Shown in pieces: positions 1 to 5,121 of a stretch of 5,121 nucleotides of DNA. The notes beneath the pieces were generated by a model that was not told where the DNA came from, did not search any database, and saw only the letters and a program-made list of their open reading frames with translations. This DNA is from Verrucomicrobiales bacterium (GTDB lineage Bacteria; Verrucomicrobiota; Verrucomicrobiia; Verrucomicrobiales; SLCJ01): assembly GCA_007125835.1 (NCBI GenBank), contig SLCJ01000292.1, forward strand, positions 1 through 5,121. The letters are read 5' to 3'. A program made the position numbers and the translations under genes. Numbering within the stretch: position 1 is the first letter of the stretch; the number at the start of each line of letters is the position of its first letter.

Positions 1-891
1 GCCTGCTGGATTGTATCCTCCCTCAAGAATGCTCACCAACCTGCCCTGTGCATGTTCTTCGGCGATCGCCACTACATCGCGAGTGAGCGCTGCGAATTCC
101 TCATCCGTCCACAGCAGTCCGCCCACCGGATCATCGACGCGCGCGTCGAATCCCGCCGAGATCACCACCAGTTCCGGGCGGAATTCCCGCATCGCAGGCA
201 CCAGCTTTTCCGCCACCACGCGCCTCGCCAGTTTGCCACCGGTGTTGCCGGGCAGGGGCACGTTCAGCACCGTGCCGCGACCTTTTCCACGCCCGCGCTC
301 CCGCGCGAATCCTGTGCCCGGGTAGATGCCCTCCTCGTGCATAGAAAAGAAAAACACGTCCGGATCACGTTCGAAAATATCCTGGGTTCCGTTTCCGTGG
401 TGCACATCCCAGTCCACCACCAGCGCCCGCTTCACCCCGTGCCGATCCATCGCATGCCGCGCTGCCAACGCCGCATGGTTGAACACACAAAAACCCATCC
501 CCCGCGACGCCGAGGCATGGTGGCCTGGCGGTCGCACCGCGCAAAAGGCACGTCGCGCGCGACCGGCAAACACCGCATCCACCGCCTCGATCACCGCCCC
601 GGCAGCCAGACGCGCAATCCGGTATGTGTGCTCGTTGATCGGCGTGTCGCCCGTGCGAAGCTGAGTGGCCATTGATTCGCAATCCTGCTTAACCAGATCG
701 ACGTATGAAGCGTCGTGACAAAGTGTCAGCTCTTTGGTTTTTGCGAGTCGGGGCGCGATGCGCAGCACACCATCCACCTCGCCCAAGTTGTGCAGCACTT
801 CCCACACGGCACGATACCGCTCCGGCGACTCCGGATGCCCCGGACCCGTGTCGTGCTCCTCGAACACGCCGTCGCAAACCAGCGCCAATTT
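1..891 (-). other. Domain 3 of fusion: class II-like histone deacetylase / acetylpolyamine amidohydrolase family, residues 634-930+ (truncated by window)
   Basis: After an Ala/Gly-rich linker (about 611-633) the chain enters VKLALVCDGVFEEHDTGPG (633-651) and HPESPERY (652-659), the classic N-terminal motif of arginase-fold deacetylases. Active-site elements are all visible: RPPGHHA with the His757-His758 pair (753-759), GFCVFN (766-771), DWDVHHGNGTQ (793-803) with zinc ligands Asp795 and His797, YPGTG (823-827), SAGFDAR (878-884) with the third zinc ligand Asp882, and LEGGY (922-926) with the transition-state tyrosine Tyr926. The DWDVHHGNGTQ form resembles class II HDACs and bacterial HdaH-type enzymes more than class I AcuC. 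The domain is predicted to be catalytically competent and to remove acetyl groups from lysines or acetylated amines. The final helices lie outside the window. Confidence 0.93.
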
Positions 892-2790
892 CACCACACC
901 CGCAGGTGCCGCGGCCTGCTCACCAACCCTCTCGCAATGGGTGGCCGCCACCCGCAGCACTTCCTCCACTTCAAGGATCACCTCCCGGGTCGTTTCATCT
1001 TCGCCCGGGCGCACCGTGCCGCCATGAGCAGTCAGCAGCCCAATCATGCTTTTGTTATCGCGCAGCACGCTGGCCCAGAACCAACGGATGCCCCGCTCCC
1101 GTGCCACCCGGGCCAACTCAATCAGTAACAAACGAGCCATCCCCAAGCGCCTGCGCTCCTCGTGCACGACAAACGCCACCTCCGCCCGCTCGCCCCCCTC
1201 TTCGGCAAAGAAGCGTCCGATGGCGCGGATGGTTTCGCCCCCCGCCTCCTCCTCCATGACAGCCAGCGCCAGGTCCCGCCTTTGATCCACTCCAACCAGG
1301 CGGTAGGCGCTTTCCTCCGTCATCGTATCCCGCGCATAGCCGTAACGCTGGCGCACGGTCTCCGGATCGTGTGAGTAAAAAAACGCCTGCAAGCGCCGCA
1401 AATCAGCCGGGTGAAGCGGCCGCAGAAAGAACGGGCGTCCCCCCAACACCAAACGCCGCGATTCTGTGCCATGGCTGCCAGGAGCCTCTGGCAGAATAGT
1501 CGGGGCCATGGCGAAAATCTTAGGCACCCAGCCCCAATTCCGCGCCCCCCGCAGCAGCTCCTCCCGATGATCCGGATGCGCCACCTGCACCAGCTCGACC
1601 ACCCGCTCCCGGATCGACCTCCCATGCAAGCGCGCCACTCCATACTCCGTAACCACAAAATGAACATCCGTGCGCCCGGTGGCGATACCGGTGCCCGGCT
1701 CCAGATTCGCAACAATCCTCGACCGCGCCCCACCCGCCACCACCGAGGGCAACACCACGATCGGCCTTCCTTGGCGACTCATCGCCGCCCCGCGCACAAA
1801 GTCGAGCTGCGCCCCCAAACCACCGTGAAAATAGTGCCCACGCGAATCTCGAACCACCTGCCCGGTCAGGTCAATCCGCCGCGCACCATTGATTGAAACC
1901 ATCCGGTTGTTGCGCGCAATCTGCCGCGGGTCATTCACCCACTCGCTGGGCCGGAATTCAATCAACTGATTCTCCCTCGCAAATTCATACGCACGGCGGC
2001 TGCCCAGAACATGGCTGCAAACCACCACACCAGCGTGGTATCCCTTGCGGCTGTTGTCCACCGCCCCCGCCTCAATCAGCCCGATCATTTCATCACTCAG
2101 CATGCCTGTATGAATCCCCAGATTGCGGTGACCGTGCAACGCCCGCACCGCCCACCGCGCCGTGTTGCCCAGCCCCACCTGCAGCGTGCTGCCATTCACC
2201 ACCAGTTGCGCCACATATTCGGCAATCTGCTCGCGGACCCCGCCATCGGCCGCCGGAGCCAACTCCGGCAGCTCCTCATCCAGCTCAAGGAAATAGTCGA
2301 TCTCCTCCACCGGAATCCGCGAAAACCCACATGTGGACGGCATGTGCCGGTTAACCTGGGCAACCACCACACGCGCCGCCCGCACCGCCGCCAAGGTCAC
2401 ATCCACGCTCACTCCCAGCGTCACATGACCATTCTCAGGAGGGCTGACCGTCACCAACGCCACGTCCACACGCCCCTCCCCCTGGCTCAGCAAGCTCGGC
2501 ACCTCGGAAAGCGAACATGGCGTGTAGTCGGCGCGCCCCGCCTCCAAGGCCTCCCGCACTTCCCGCGTCAGGAAATAGCTGTTGGTTCTCAGAATGCCAT
2601 CATACTTCGAGTCGATCCACGGCGTCGGCCCCAGAGTATGAATATGCGCAAATTCCAAATCGCGAAACCGCCCCGCATTGCGAAGCAGCGACGCAACCAA
2701 CCCCTGTGGCACCCCCGCGCCCGACCCCAGGAAAACCCGCCCACCCGAACGCACGATCCTCTCCCAGTCACGCTCTTGCAACGGCTTCAT
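1..2790 (-). CDS. Trifunctional fusion: acetyl-CoA hydrolase/CoA-transferase + GNAT acetyltransferase + HDAC-family deacetylase (3' end outside window)
   Basis: Reading the minus strand from the ATG at 2790-2788 gives 930 consecutive sense codons to base 1, with no stop or frameshift, so the gene continues past the left edge. Three families follow one another: a family I CoA-transferase/acetyl-CoA hydrolase (about residues 1-430), a GNAT N-acetyltransferase (447-610) and a zinc-dependent histone deacetylase (634-930+), joined by short linkers. No signal peptide or membrane segment is visible, so it is probably cytoplasmic. The start is chosen because MKPLQERDW leads into the SGGRVFLGSGAG segment expected near the N-terminus of the CoA-transferase fold. 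An in-frame ATG at 2892 would add 34 residues of non-conserved sequence and is less likely. No strong Shine-Dalgarno sequence precedes 2790. The HDAC domain has reached its late GGY motif, so probably only a few dozen residues are missing. Inferred role: reversible acetylation of proteins or small molecules, coupled to acetyl-CoA. The real substrate is unknown. Confidence 0.93.
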   Translation of the reverse strand, partial: MKPLQERDWERIVRSGGRVFLGSGAGVPQGLVASLLRNAGRFRDLEFAHIHTLGPTPWIDSKYDGILRTNSYFLTREVREALEAGRADYTPCSLSEVPSLLSQGEGRVDVALVTVSPPENGHVTLGVSVDVTLAAVRAARVVVAQVNRHMPSTCGFSRIPVEEIDYFLELDEELPELAPAADGGVREQIAEYVAQLVVNGSTLQVGLGNTARWAVRALHGHRNLGIHTGMLSDEMIGLIEAGAVDNSRKGYHAGVVVCSHVLGSRRAYEFARENQLIEFRPSEWVNDPRQIARNNRMVSINGARRIDLTGQVVRDSRGHYFHGGLGAQLDFVRGAAMSRQGRPIVVLPSVVAGGARSRIVANLEPGTGIATGRTDVHFVVTEYGVARLHGRSIRERVVELVQVAHPDHREELLRGARNWGWVPKIFAMAPTILPEAPGSHGTESRRLVLGGRPFFLRPLHPADLRRLQAFFYSHDPETVRQRYGYARDTMTEESAYRLVGVDQRRDLALAVMEEEAGGETIRAIGRFFAEEGGERAEVAFVVHEERRRLGMARLLLIELARVARERGIRWFWASVLRDNKSMIGLLTAHGGTVRPGEDETTREVILEVEEVLRVAATHCERVGEQAAAPAGVVKLALVCDGVFEEHDTGPGHPESPERYRAVWEVLHNLGEVDGVLRIAPRLAKTKELTLCHDASYVDLVKQDCESMATQLRTGDTPINEHTYRIARLAAGAVIEAVDAVFAGRARRAFCAVRPPGHHASASRGMGFCVFNHAALAARHAMDRHGVKRALVVDWDVHHGNGTQDIFERDPDVFFFSMHEEGIYPGTGFARERGRGKGRGTVLNVPLPGNTGGKLARRVVAEKLVPAMREFRPELVVISAGFDARVDDPVGGLLWTDEEFAALTRDVVAIAEEHAQGRLVSILEGGYNPAG
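961..1452 (-). other. Domain 2 of fusion: GNAT N-acetyltransferase, residues 447-610
   Basis: The segment opens with PFFLRPLHPADLRRLQAFF (453-471) and continues with SHDPETVRQRYG, the usual start of GNAT domains of the protein-acetyltransferase (Pat/AcuA-like) type. The acetyl-CoA pyrophosphate-binding motif (Q/R)-x-x-G-x-(G/A) is present as R547-R-L-G-M-A552, preceded by the strand AEVAFVV (536-542). Glu537 sits where Pat-type enzymes carry their general-base glutamate; this alignment is by eye. The C-terminal half has the common N-x-x-M pattern (N579-M582), followed by LLTAHGG (585-591). Expected chemistry is transfer of an acetyl group from acetyl-CoA to an amine, often a protein lysine. 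Fusion of this GNAT type to CoA-handling domains is an established architecture, which fits the domain before it. The substrate cannot be read from the sequence. Confidence 0.88.
1501..2790 (-). other. Domain 1 of fusion: acetyl-CoA hydrolase / 4-hydroxybutyrate CoA-transferase-like, residues 1-430
   Basis: This segment has the length of a complete stand-alone acetyl-CoA hydrolase/4-hydroxybutyrate CoA-transferase (about 430 residues). Family landmarks occur in order: VFLGSGAGVP (19-28), a LGIHTGMLSD segment (224-233) followed by LIEAGAV, RPSEWVNDPRQIARNN (280-295), INGARRIDLTGQV (300-312), the CoA-binding-type loop GGLGAQLDF (323-331), and VVTEYGVARLHGRSIRER (379-396) followed by AHPDHREELL (404-413). 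Known members move CoA between acyl-CoA and a carboxylate, or hydrolyse acetyl-CoA, through a glutamyl-CoA thioester. At the position where many transferases read HTEM, this protein reads HTGM (Gly229), so the classical covalent mechanism is doubtful. The domain may be a hydrolase of another type, or an acetyl-CoA-binding regulator of the downstream domains. Confidence 0.9.
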
Positions 2791-2819
2791 GCATGGGACA
2801 CTAGCCGCCTTTCCCGAAA

Positions 2820-2858
2820 AGGTAAGTTGAAAATTGAGAATGAGAAGTTGGAAAAACC
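2820..2858. repeat. Low-complexity purine-rich tract with degenerate TTGAAAATTGAGAATGAGAA-type units
   Basis: On the + strand this stretch is almost all A, G and T, with near-repeated words (GTTGAAAA, TTGAGAA, TGAGAAG, GTTGGAAAA). It contrasts sharply with the surrounding GC-rich sequence. It lies about 30-70 bases upstream of the fusion gene ATG, so it may form that gene's promoter or leader region. It may instead be one copy of a dispersed intergenic repeat, which cannot be tested within one window. Confidence 0.45.
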
Positions 2859-2882
2859 GTAAACCTGGCCACCCGCCAGTAA

Positions 2883-2912
2883 AGCCGCCCATAGCCGCCC
2901 ATAGCCGCTCAT
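2883..2912. repeat. Three tandem copies of a 10-base unit, AGCCGCCCAT
   Basis: Copies lie at 2883-2892, 2893-2902 and 2903-2912. The first two are identical and the third differs at one base (AGCCGCTCAT). The spacing is one helical turn, so a protein binding each copy would face the same side of the DNA. Simple replication slippage is an equally good explanation. The array is 93 bases upstream of the fusion gene start and 175 bases upstream of the FAH gene start. Confidence 0.85.
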
Positions 2913-3004
2913 CACGCGCCCCTATTACTCCACCTCCTCACGCATCCCCTCCAGCACTGGCAAAGCATCGCAGTCACGCAGAAAATTTAAAGAAAATGAT
3001 GGCA

Positions 3005-3032
3005 GGCAATTTTTCCACGGCAATTTTTCCAC
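3005..3032. repeat. Perfect tandem duplication of GGCAATTTTTCCAC
   Basis: The 14-base unit occurs at 3005-3018 and again, without mismatch, at 3019-3032, ending 54 bases before the ATG of the FAH-family gene. The position suits an operator or the region around the transcription start. It could equally be a slippage duplication without function. Each unit carries a T5 run. Confidence 0.85.
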
Positions 3033-3075
3033 CCCCCTTTCCCGAAGACTTGCACCCCACCCGGGAAAGTGGCAT

Positions 3076-3080
3076 GGTGG
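3076..3080 (+). promoter_or_regulatory. Weak ribosome binding site for the FAH-family gene
   Basis: GGTGG, one mismatch from GGAGG, stands 6 bases before the ATG at 3087. It supports that start over the GTG at 3069. Confidence 0.45.
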
Positions 3081-3086
3081 CAACCC

Positions 3087-3935
3087 ATGAAATTGTTCCG
3101 CTTTGGAGAGCCTGGAAAAGAAAAACCCGGAGTCGTCCTTGAAGACGGCATCCGCATTGACGCCAGCGGAGCCTGCCGTGACTTCGACGAGGAGTTTTTC
3201 CAGTCGGGCGGTGTGGGCAAATTGCGTGCCTGGGCAAACGATCACGCCGACTCCGCGCCGCAGTGCCCCGAAGGCGTGCGCCTTGGTCCCCCCGTGGCCA
3301 ATCCCTCGAAGATCGTCTGTGTCGGCATGAATTACGCGGCTCATGCCAAGGAATTCGCCAACCGCGCCACGCCGAGCGAACCCGTCCTCTTCCTCAAGGC
3401 CCCCTCGGCCCTCTGCGGACCGGACGACGATCTCGTGCGCCCCGAGGACGCCCTGAAACTCGACTACGAGGTCGAACTTGCCATCGTCATCGGCTCCGCC
3501 GCGAAAAACGTCAGCGCCGAGGACGCCGCCGAACACATCGCCGGCTACACCATGATCAACGACGTGAGCGAGCGAGCGTGGCAGAAGGAGCGCGAGGGAC
3601 AGTGGACCAAGGGAAAATCCGCCGATGGCTTCGCCCCGCTTGGCCCGTTCCTCGTCACCTCAGAGGAGCTGGAGGAGGTCAACGCGCTTCCCCTGTGGCT
3701 CGATGTGAATGGCGAGCCGCGCCAACGCGGCAACACCTCCGACATGGTCTTCGAGCCGCTTTTCCTCGTCTCCTACATCAGCCGCTTCATGACCCTCAAA
3801 GCCGGCGACATCATCGCCACCGGCACCCCTTCGGGCGTCGCCATGGGCATGGACCCCCCGGCCTGGCTGGAACCCGGCGACCGCATTGAAATGGGCATCG
3901 ACGGCATCGGCTGCAGCACCCGGAAGGTGATTTGA
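3087..3935 (+). CDS. Fumarylacetoacetate hydrolase (FAH) family protein, 282 aa
   Basis: A complete member of the FAH superfamily, whose enzymes use a divalent metal to cleave C-C bonds in, isomerise or decarboxylate beta-diketo acids. Visible motifs are VCVGMNYAAHAKE (77-89, with His86 and Glu89 near the active site), LDYEVELAIVIG (125-136), which supplies metal ligands Glu128 and Glu130, the third ligand Asp159 in MINDVSER, KGKSADGFAPLGP (175-187) and IATGTPSGV (243-251). The MKLFRFGEPGKEKPG start and the 282-residue length resemble the group containing 2,4-diketo-3-deoxy-L-fuconate hydrolase, which is often mislabelled ureidoglycolate lyase. The exact substrate is not certain. The ATG at 3087 is preferred to an upstream GTG at 3069 because homologues start with MKL and a GGTGG lies 6 bases upstream. 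It is divergent from the fusion gene and convergent with the next gene. Codons end strongly in C, unlike the G-ending fusion gene. Confidence 0.93.
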   Translation: MKLFRFGEPGKEKPGVVLEDGIRIDASGACRDFDEEFFQSGGVGKLRAWANDHADSAPQCPEGVRLGPPVANPSKIVCVGMNYAAHAKEFANRATPSEPVLFLKAPSALCGPDDDLVRPEDALKLDYEVELAIVIGSAAKNVSAEDAAEHIAGYTMINDVSERAWQKEREGQWTKGKSADGFAPLGPFLVTSEELEEVNALPLWLDVNGEPRQRGNTSDMVFEPLFLVSYISRFMTLKAGDIIATGTPSGVAMGMDPPAWLEPGDRIEMGIDGIGCSTRKVI

Positions 3936-3947
3936 GGGAGGCCAATC

Positions 3948-4487
3948 TCACCGAAGCGCACGGCGCAGGAAAGCCCGCAGCTCCCAGGGGTCAGTGGTGA
4001 AGGTCACGCCTTCGCATTCGAGGGCGTCCGGGAATTGATGCGGCCCTTCGGCGAAGGCAATCCAAGGTTTGCCATACATGCGGGCGAGAGAAATTTCCGA
4101 CAGCGTGCCAGCGCCCCCCGGCAGAGCCACCACGGCGGCGGCGCTGAGGATGATCAGGTGATTGCGCGACATGGCGGAGGTTCCGGTGATACCGCTCAGG
4201 GGCAGGTGGCTGTGCATGGGAAGTTCGACCCAGGGGTTCGGGTAGCCGGGACGCGGCGCATGACGCCCTTCCTCAATATTTCCCGGCAGCACGCTGATGG
4301 CCAGCCCGCGCCGCGATCCCGGTGCCGTGACAAATGCCCGACACACCGCCTCCATCACTCCACCCCCGCCGCCACAACACAGGTGAACCCCCTCGCCGGC
4401 GAGCAGGCGCCCAACCTCGGTCGCCAGCGGCTCGTGGGCCTCGCTGCCGGATCCAACCACCGCCACCACTGGAAGATTTCGCTTCAT
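3948..4487 (-). CDS. SLOG/LOG-superfamily nucleotide-binding protein (TIGR00725 / molybdenum cofactor carrier-like), 179 aa
   Basis: A small Rossmann-like protein of the SLOG superfamily, which includes LOG cytokinin-riboside phosphoribohydrolases, misannotated 'lysine decarboxylases', and molybdenum cofactor carrier proteins. It starts with VVAVVGSGS (7-15), has a glycine-rich loop CCGGGGGVMEA (37-47), SRNHLII (107-113) and the signature LPGGAGTLSEI (122-132, the PGGxGTxxE motif with Glu131), then MYGKPWIAF (137-145). Arg108 and Glu131 correspond by position to the catalytic Arg/Glu pair of LOG enzymes, but SRNH is closer to TIGR00725-type proteins than to true LOGs. Function may therefore be nucleotide hydrolysis, ligand sensing or cofactor carriage. 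The length is normal. The ATG at 4487 follows a good Shine-Dalgarno region. It lies 39 bases after the exonuclease gene on the same strand, so co-transcription is plausible. Confidence 0.85.
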   Translation of the reverse strand: MKRNLPVVAVVGSGSEAHEPLATEVGRLLAGEGVHLCCGGGGGVMEAVCRAFVTAPGSRRGLAISVLPGNIEEGRHAPRPGYPNPWVELPMHSHLPLSGITGTSAMSRNHLIILSAAAVVALPGGAGTLSEISLARMYGKPWIAFAEGPHQFPDALECEGVTFTTDPWELRAFLRRALR

Positions 4488-4490
4488 CGT

Positions 4491-4501
4491 TTCCTGCCTC
4501 C
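4491..4501 (-). promoter_or_regulatory. Ribosome binding site for the SLOG-family gene
   Basis: On the minus strand, GGAGG (4501-4497) and AGGA (4495-4492) precede the ATG at 4487. The AGGA is 4 bases from the start and the GGAGG 9 bases. This is the clearest Shine-Dalgarno signal in the window and supports this start. Confidence 0.6.
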
Positions 4502-4526
4502 GCCTAGCGGGTTACGCGAACCGGGC

Positions 4527-5084
4527 TCAAGCCCAGTCCACCTCGACCTCCCGTTCGGCCTGGGTGTTCTTGTCAAGATAGCGCACAAATCCGTGTTTCA
4601 CGCCGAACTCGTGGACACGCATCGTCACTTTCACGTCAAAGGCACAGTATTCGGCGATCTCGCGGAATTTCCCCTCGCGATACCAGGTGATGGCCTGCAA
4701 GCCCTCGGCCGTCTTGCCCAGACCGAGCGTCGACTTGGCAATCGAATCCAAGGAAAGACGCGCATCGATCCGTTTTTCGATGTCGCGCTGCATGTCGAGA
4801 TTCAGCGTCGCCTGGGCCAGATCAAGAATCGTGTAGGCCTGGAGCGCCGCGTAGTCGAAGCCAATGTGATTGAATCCAACCACCAGGTCGGCGCGCGTCA
4901 ACTGCTCGACCAGCGCGTCGGCATCGCTCTCGCGGTAGATGCGGTACTCTCCGGCGGCCGTGCTGTAGGTCACCCCCACAGACATGCCCAGCTTGTCAAA
5001 ATGGCGGTTGCCGCCCACATCCGTGATCGTCCGCTGCGTCTCCAAATCGAAGTAAACAATGTCGCGCTTGCTCTGCTCTGCCAT
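4527..5084 (-). CDS. Ribonuclease H-like DEDDy 3'-5' exonuclease domain protein, 185 aa
   Basis: A short protein that is almost entirely one exonuclease-type ribonuclease H-like domain (YprB/predicted 3'-5' exonuclease type). The three Exo motifs are visible: Exo I as FDLET (12-16, Asp13 and Glu15), Exo II as VVGFNHIGFDY (68-78, Asp77), and Exo III as YCAFD (146-150, Tyr146 and Asp150), giving a complete DEDDy metal-binding set. Expected chemistry is two-metal hydrolysis of DNA or RNA from the 3' end; the substrate is unknown. Related domains are often attached to helicases, but here no helicase is fused. The ATG at 5084 is the only start supported: an in-frame TGA lies just upstream at 5120-5118 with no other ATG between. 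No strong ribosome binding site is seen. The SLOG-family gene follows on the same strand. Confidence 0.87.
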   Translation of the reverse strand: MAEQSKRDIVYFDLETQRTITDVGGNRHFDKLGMSVGVTYSTAAGEYRIYRESDADALVEQLTRADLVVGFNHIGFDYAALQAYTILDLAQATLNLDMQRDIEKRIDARLSLDSIAKSTLGLGKTAEGLQAITWYREGKFREIAEYCAFDVKVTMRVHEFGVKHGFVRYLDKNTQAEREVEVDWA

Positions 5085-5121
5085 GCCGCGCCAGAAGACA
5101 CCAGAATCACCCCCGGCTCAA

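Larger units (their letters stand above)
2791..3086. promoter_or_regulatory. Divergent intergenic region between the fusion gene and the FAH-family gene
   Basis: These 296 bases separate two genes transcribed away from each other, so both promoters should lie here. I see no convincing gene: frames crossing the region are low-quality and overlap real genes on other strands. It contains a purine-rich tract (2820-2858), three tandem 10-base units (2883-2912), an A-rich stretch (2980-2999) that could hold the plus-strand -10 region, and a duplicated 14-base unit (3005-3032). No -35/-10 pair is clear enough to name. Confidence 0.5.

Noticed and set aside
52..675. A 207-codon plus-strand open frame opposite the HDAC domain
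   Set aside because: Composition is typical of an antisense shadow, and the minus strand has an unmistakable conserved protein over the same bases.
1320..1733. A 137-codon minus-strand open frame within the fusion gene
   Set aside because: It is in another frame from the fusion protein, rich in Arg, Cys and Trp, and overlaps conserved CoA-transferase and GNAT sequence.
2808..2822. Small hairpin CCTTT/AAAGG upstream of the fusion gene start
   Set aside because: A 5-base stem is expected by chance, and the AAAGG is too far from the ATG to be a ribosome binding site that the hairpin could mask.
2011..2862. A 283-codon plus-strand open frame opposite the CoA-transferase domain
   Set aside because: Rich in His, Arg, Pro and Gln with no family motif; it is the antisense shadow of the GC-rich fusion gene.
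2788..2892. Possible N-terminal extension of the fusion protein from an in-frame ATG at 2892
   Set aside because: The frame is open, but the added 34 residues are translated repeat and low-complexity DNA, and the domain starts naturally near the ATG at 2790. It cannot be fully excluded.
2925..3536. A 203-codon minus-strand open frame opposite the FAH gene and its upstream region
   Set aside because: No recognised motif; the plus-strand FAH protein explains the region.
4523..4534. Inverted repeat GGGCTCAAGCCC over the stop codon of the exonuclease gene
   Set aside because: Only a 5-base stem with a 2-base centre and no T-tract, so not a credible terminator.

Overview
This is a GC-rich bacterial chromosomal segment with four protein-coding genes and no RNA genes, CRISPR arrays or mobile elements that I can see. 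The phylum cannot be fixed from the sequence. A Verrucomicrobiota/Planctomycetota-type bacterium is a weak guess, based on GC-rich coding, weak Shine-Dalgarno signals and gene content. The + strand is richer in C than G over most of the window. The minus-strand fusion gene favours codons ending in G, while the one plus-strand gene favours codons ending in C.

Left part (1-2790, minus strand): one uninterrupted reading frame of 930 codons starts at 2790 and runs off the left edge with no stop. It encodes three recognisable enzymes fused in series: an acetyl-CoA hydrolase/CoA-transferase domain (about residues 1-430), a GNAT N-acetyltransferase domain (about 447-610), and a zinc-dependent class II-like histone deacetylase/acetylpolyamine amidohydrolase domain (about 634 to beyond 930). 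It therefore joins a domain that handles or senses acetyl-CoA, a putative acetyl 'writer' and a putative acetyl 'eraser' in one chain. It recalls the separate AcuA (acetyltransferase) and AcuC (deacetylase) proteins that control acetyl-CoA synthetase in Bacillus, and the Pat enzymes in which a CoA-ligase-like domain is fused to a GNAT domain. This is the most interesting object in the window. The position expected to carry the CoA-transferase catalytic glutamate appears to be glycine, whereas the deacetylase active site looks complete.

Middle (2791-3086): a 296-base divergent intergenic region holds three tandem copies of a 10-base unit, two perfect tandem copies of a 14-base unit just upstream of the plus-strand gene, and a purine-rich A/T-rich tract. 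Promoters for both flanking genes should lie here, but no clear -35/-10 pair can be named.

Right part: a fumarylacetoacetate hydrolase-family enzyme (3087-3935, +) converges, with a 12-base gap, on a two-gene minus-strand unit. That unit is a DEDDy-type ribonuclease H-like 3'-5' exonuclease (4527-5084) followed 39 bases downstream by a SLOG/LOG-superfamily nucleotide-binding protein (3948-4487). These right-hand genes have no obvious functional link to the fusion protein.
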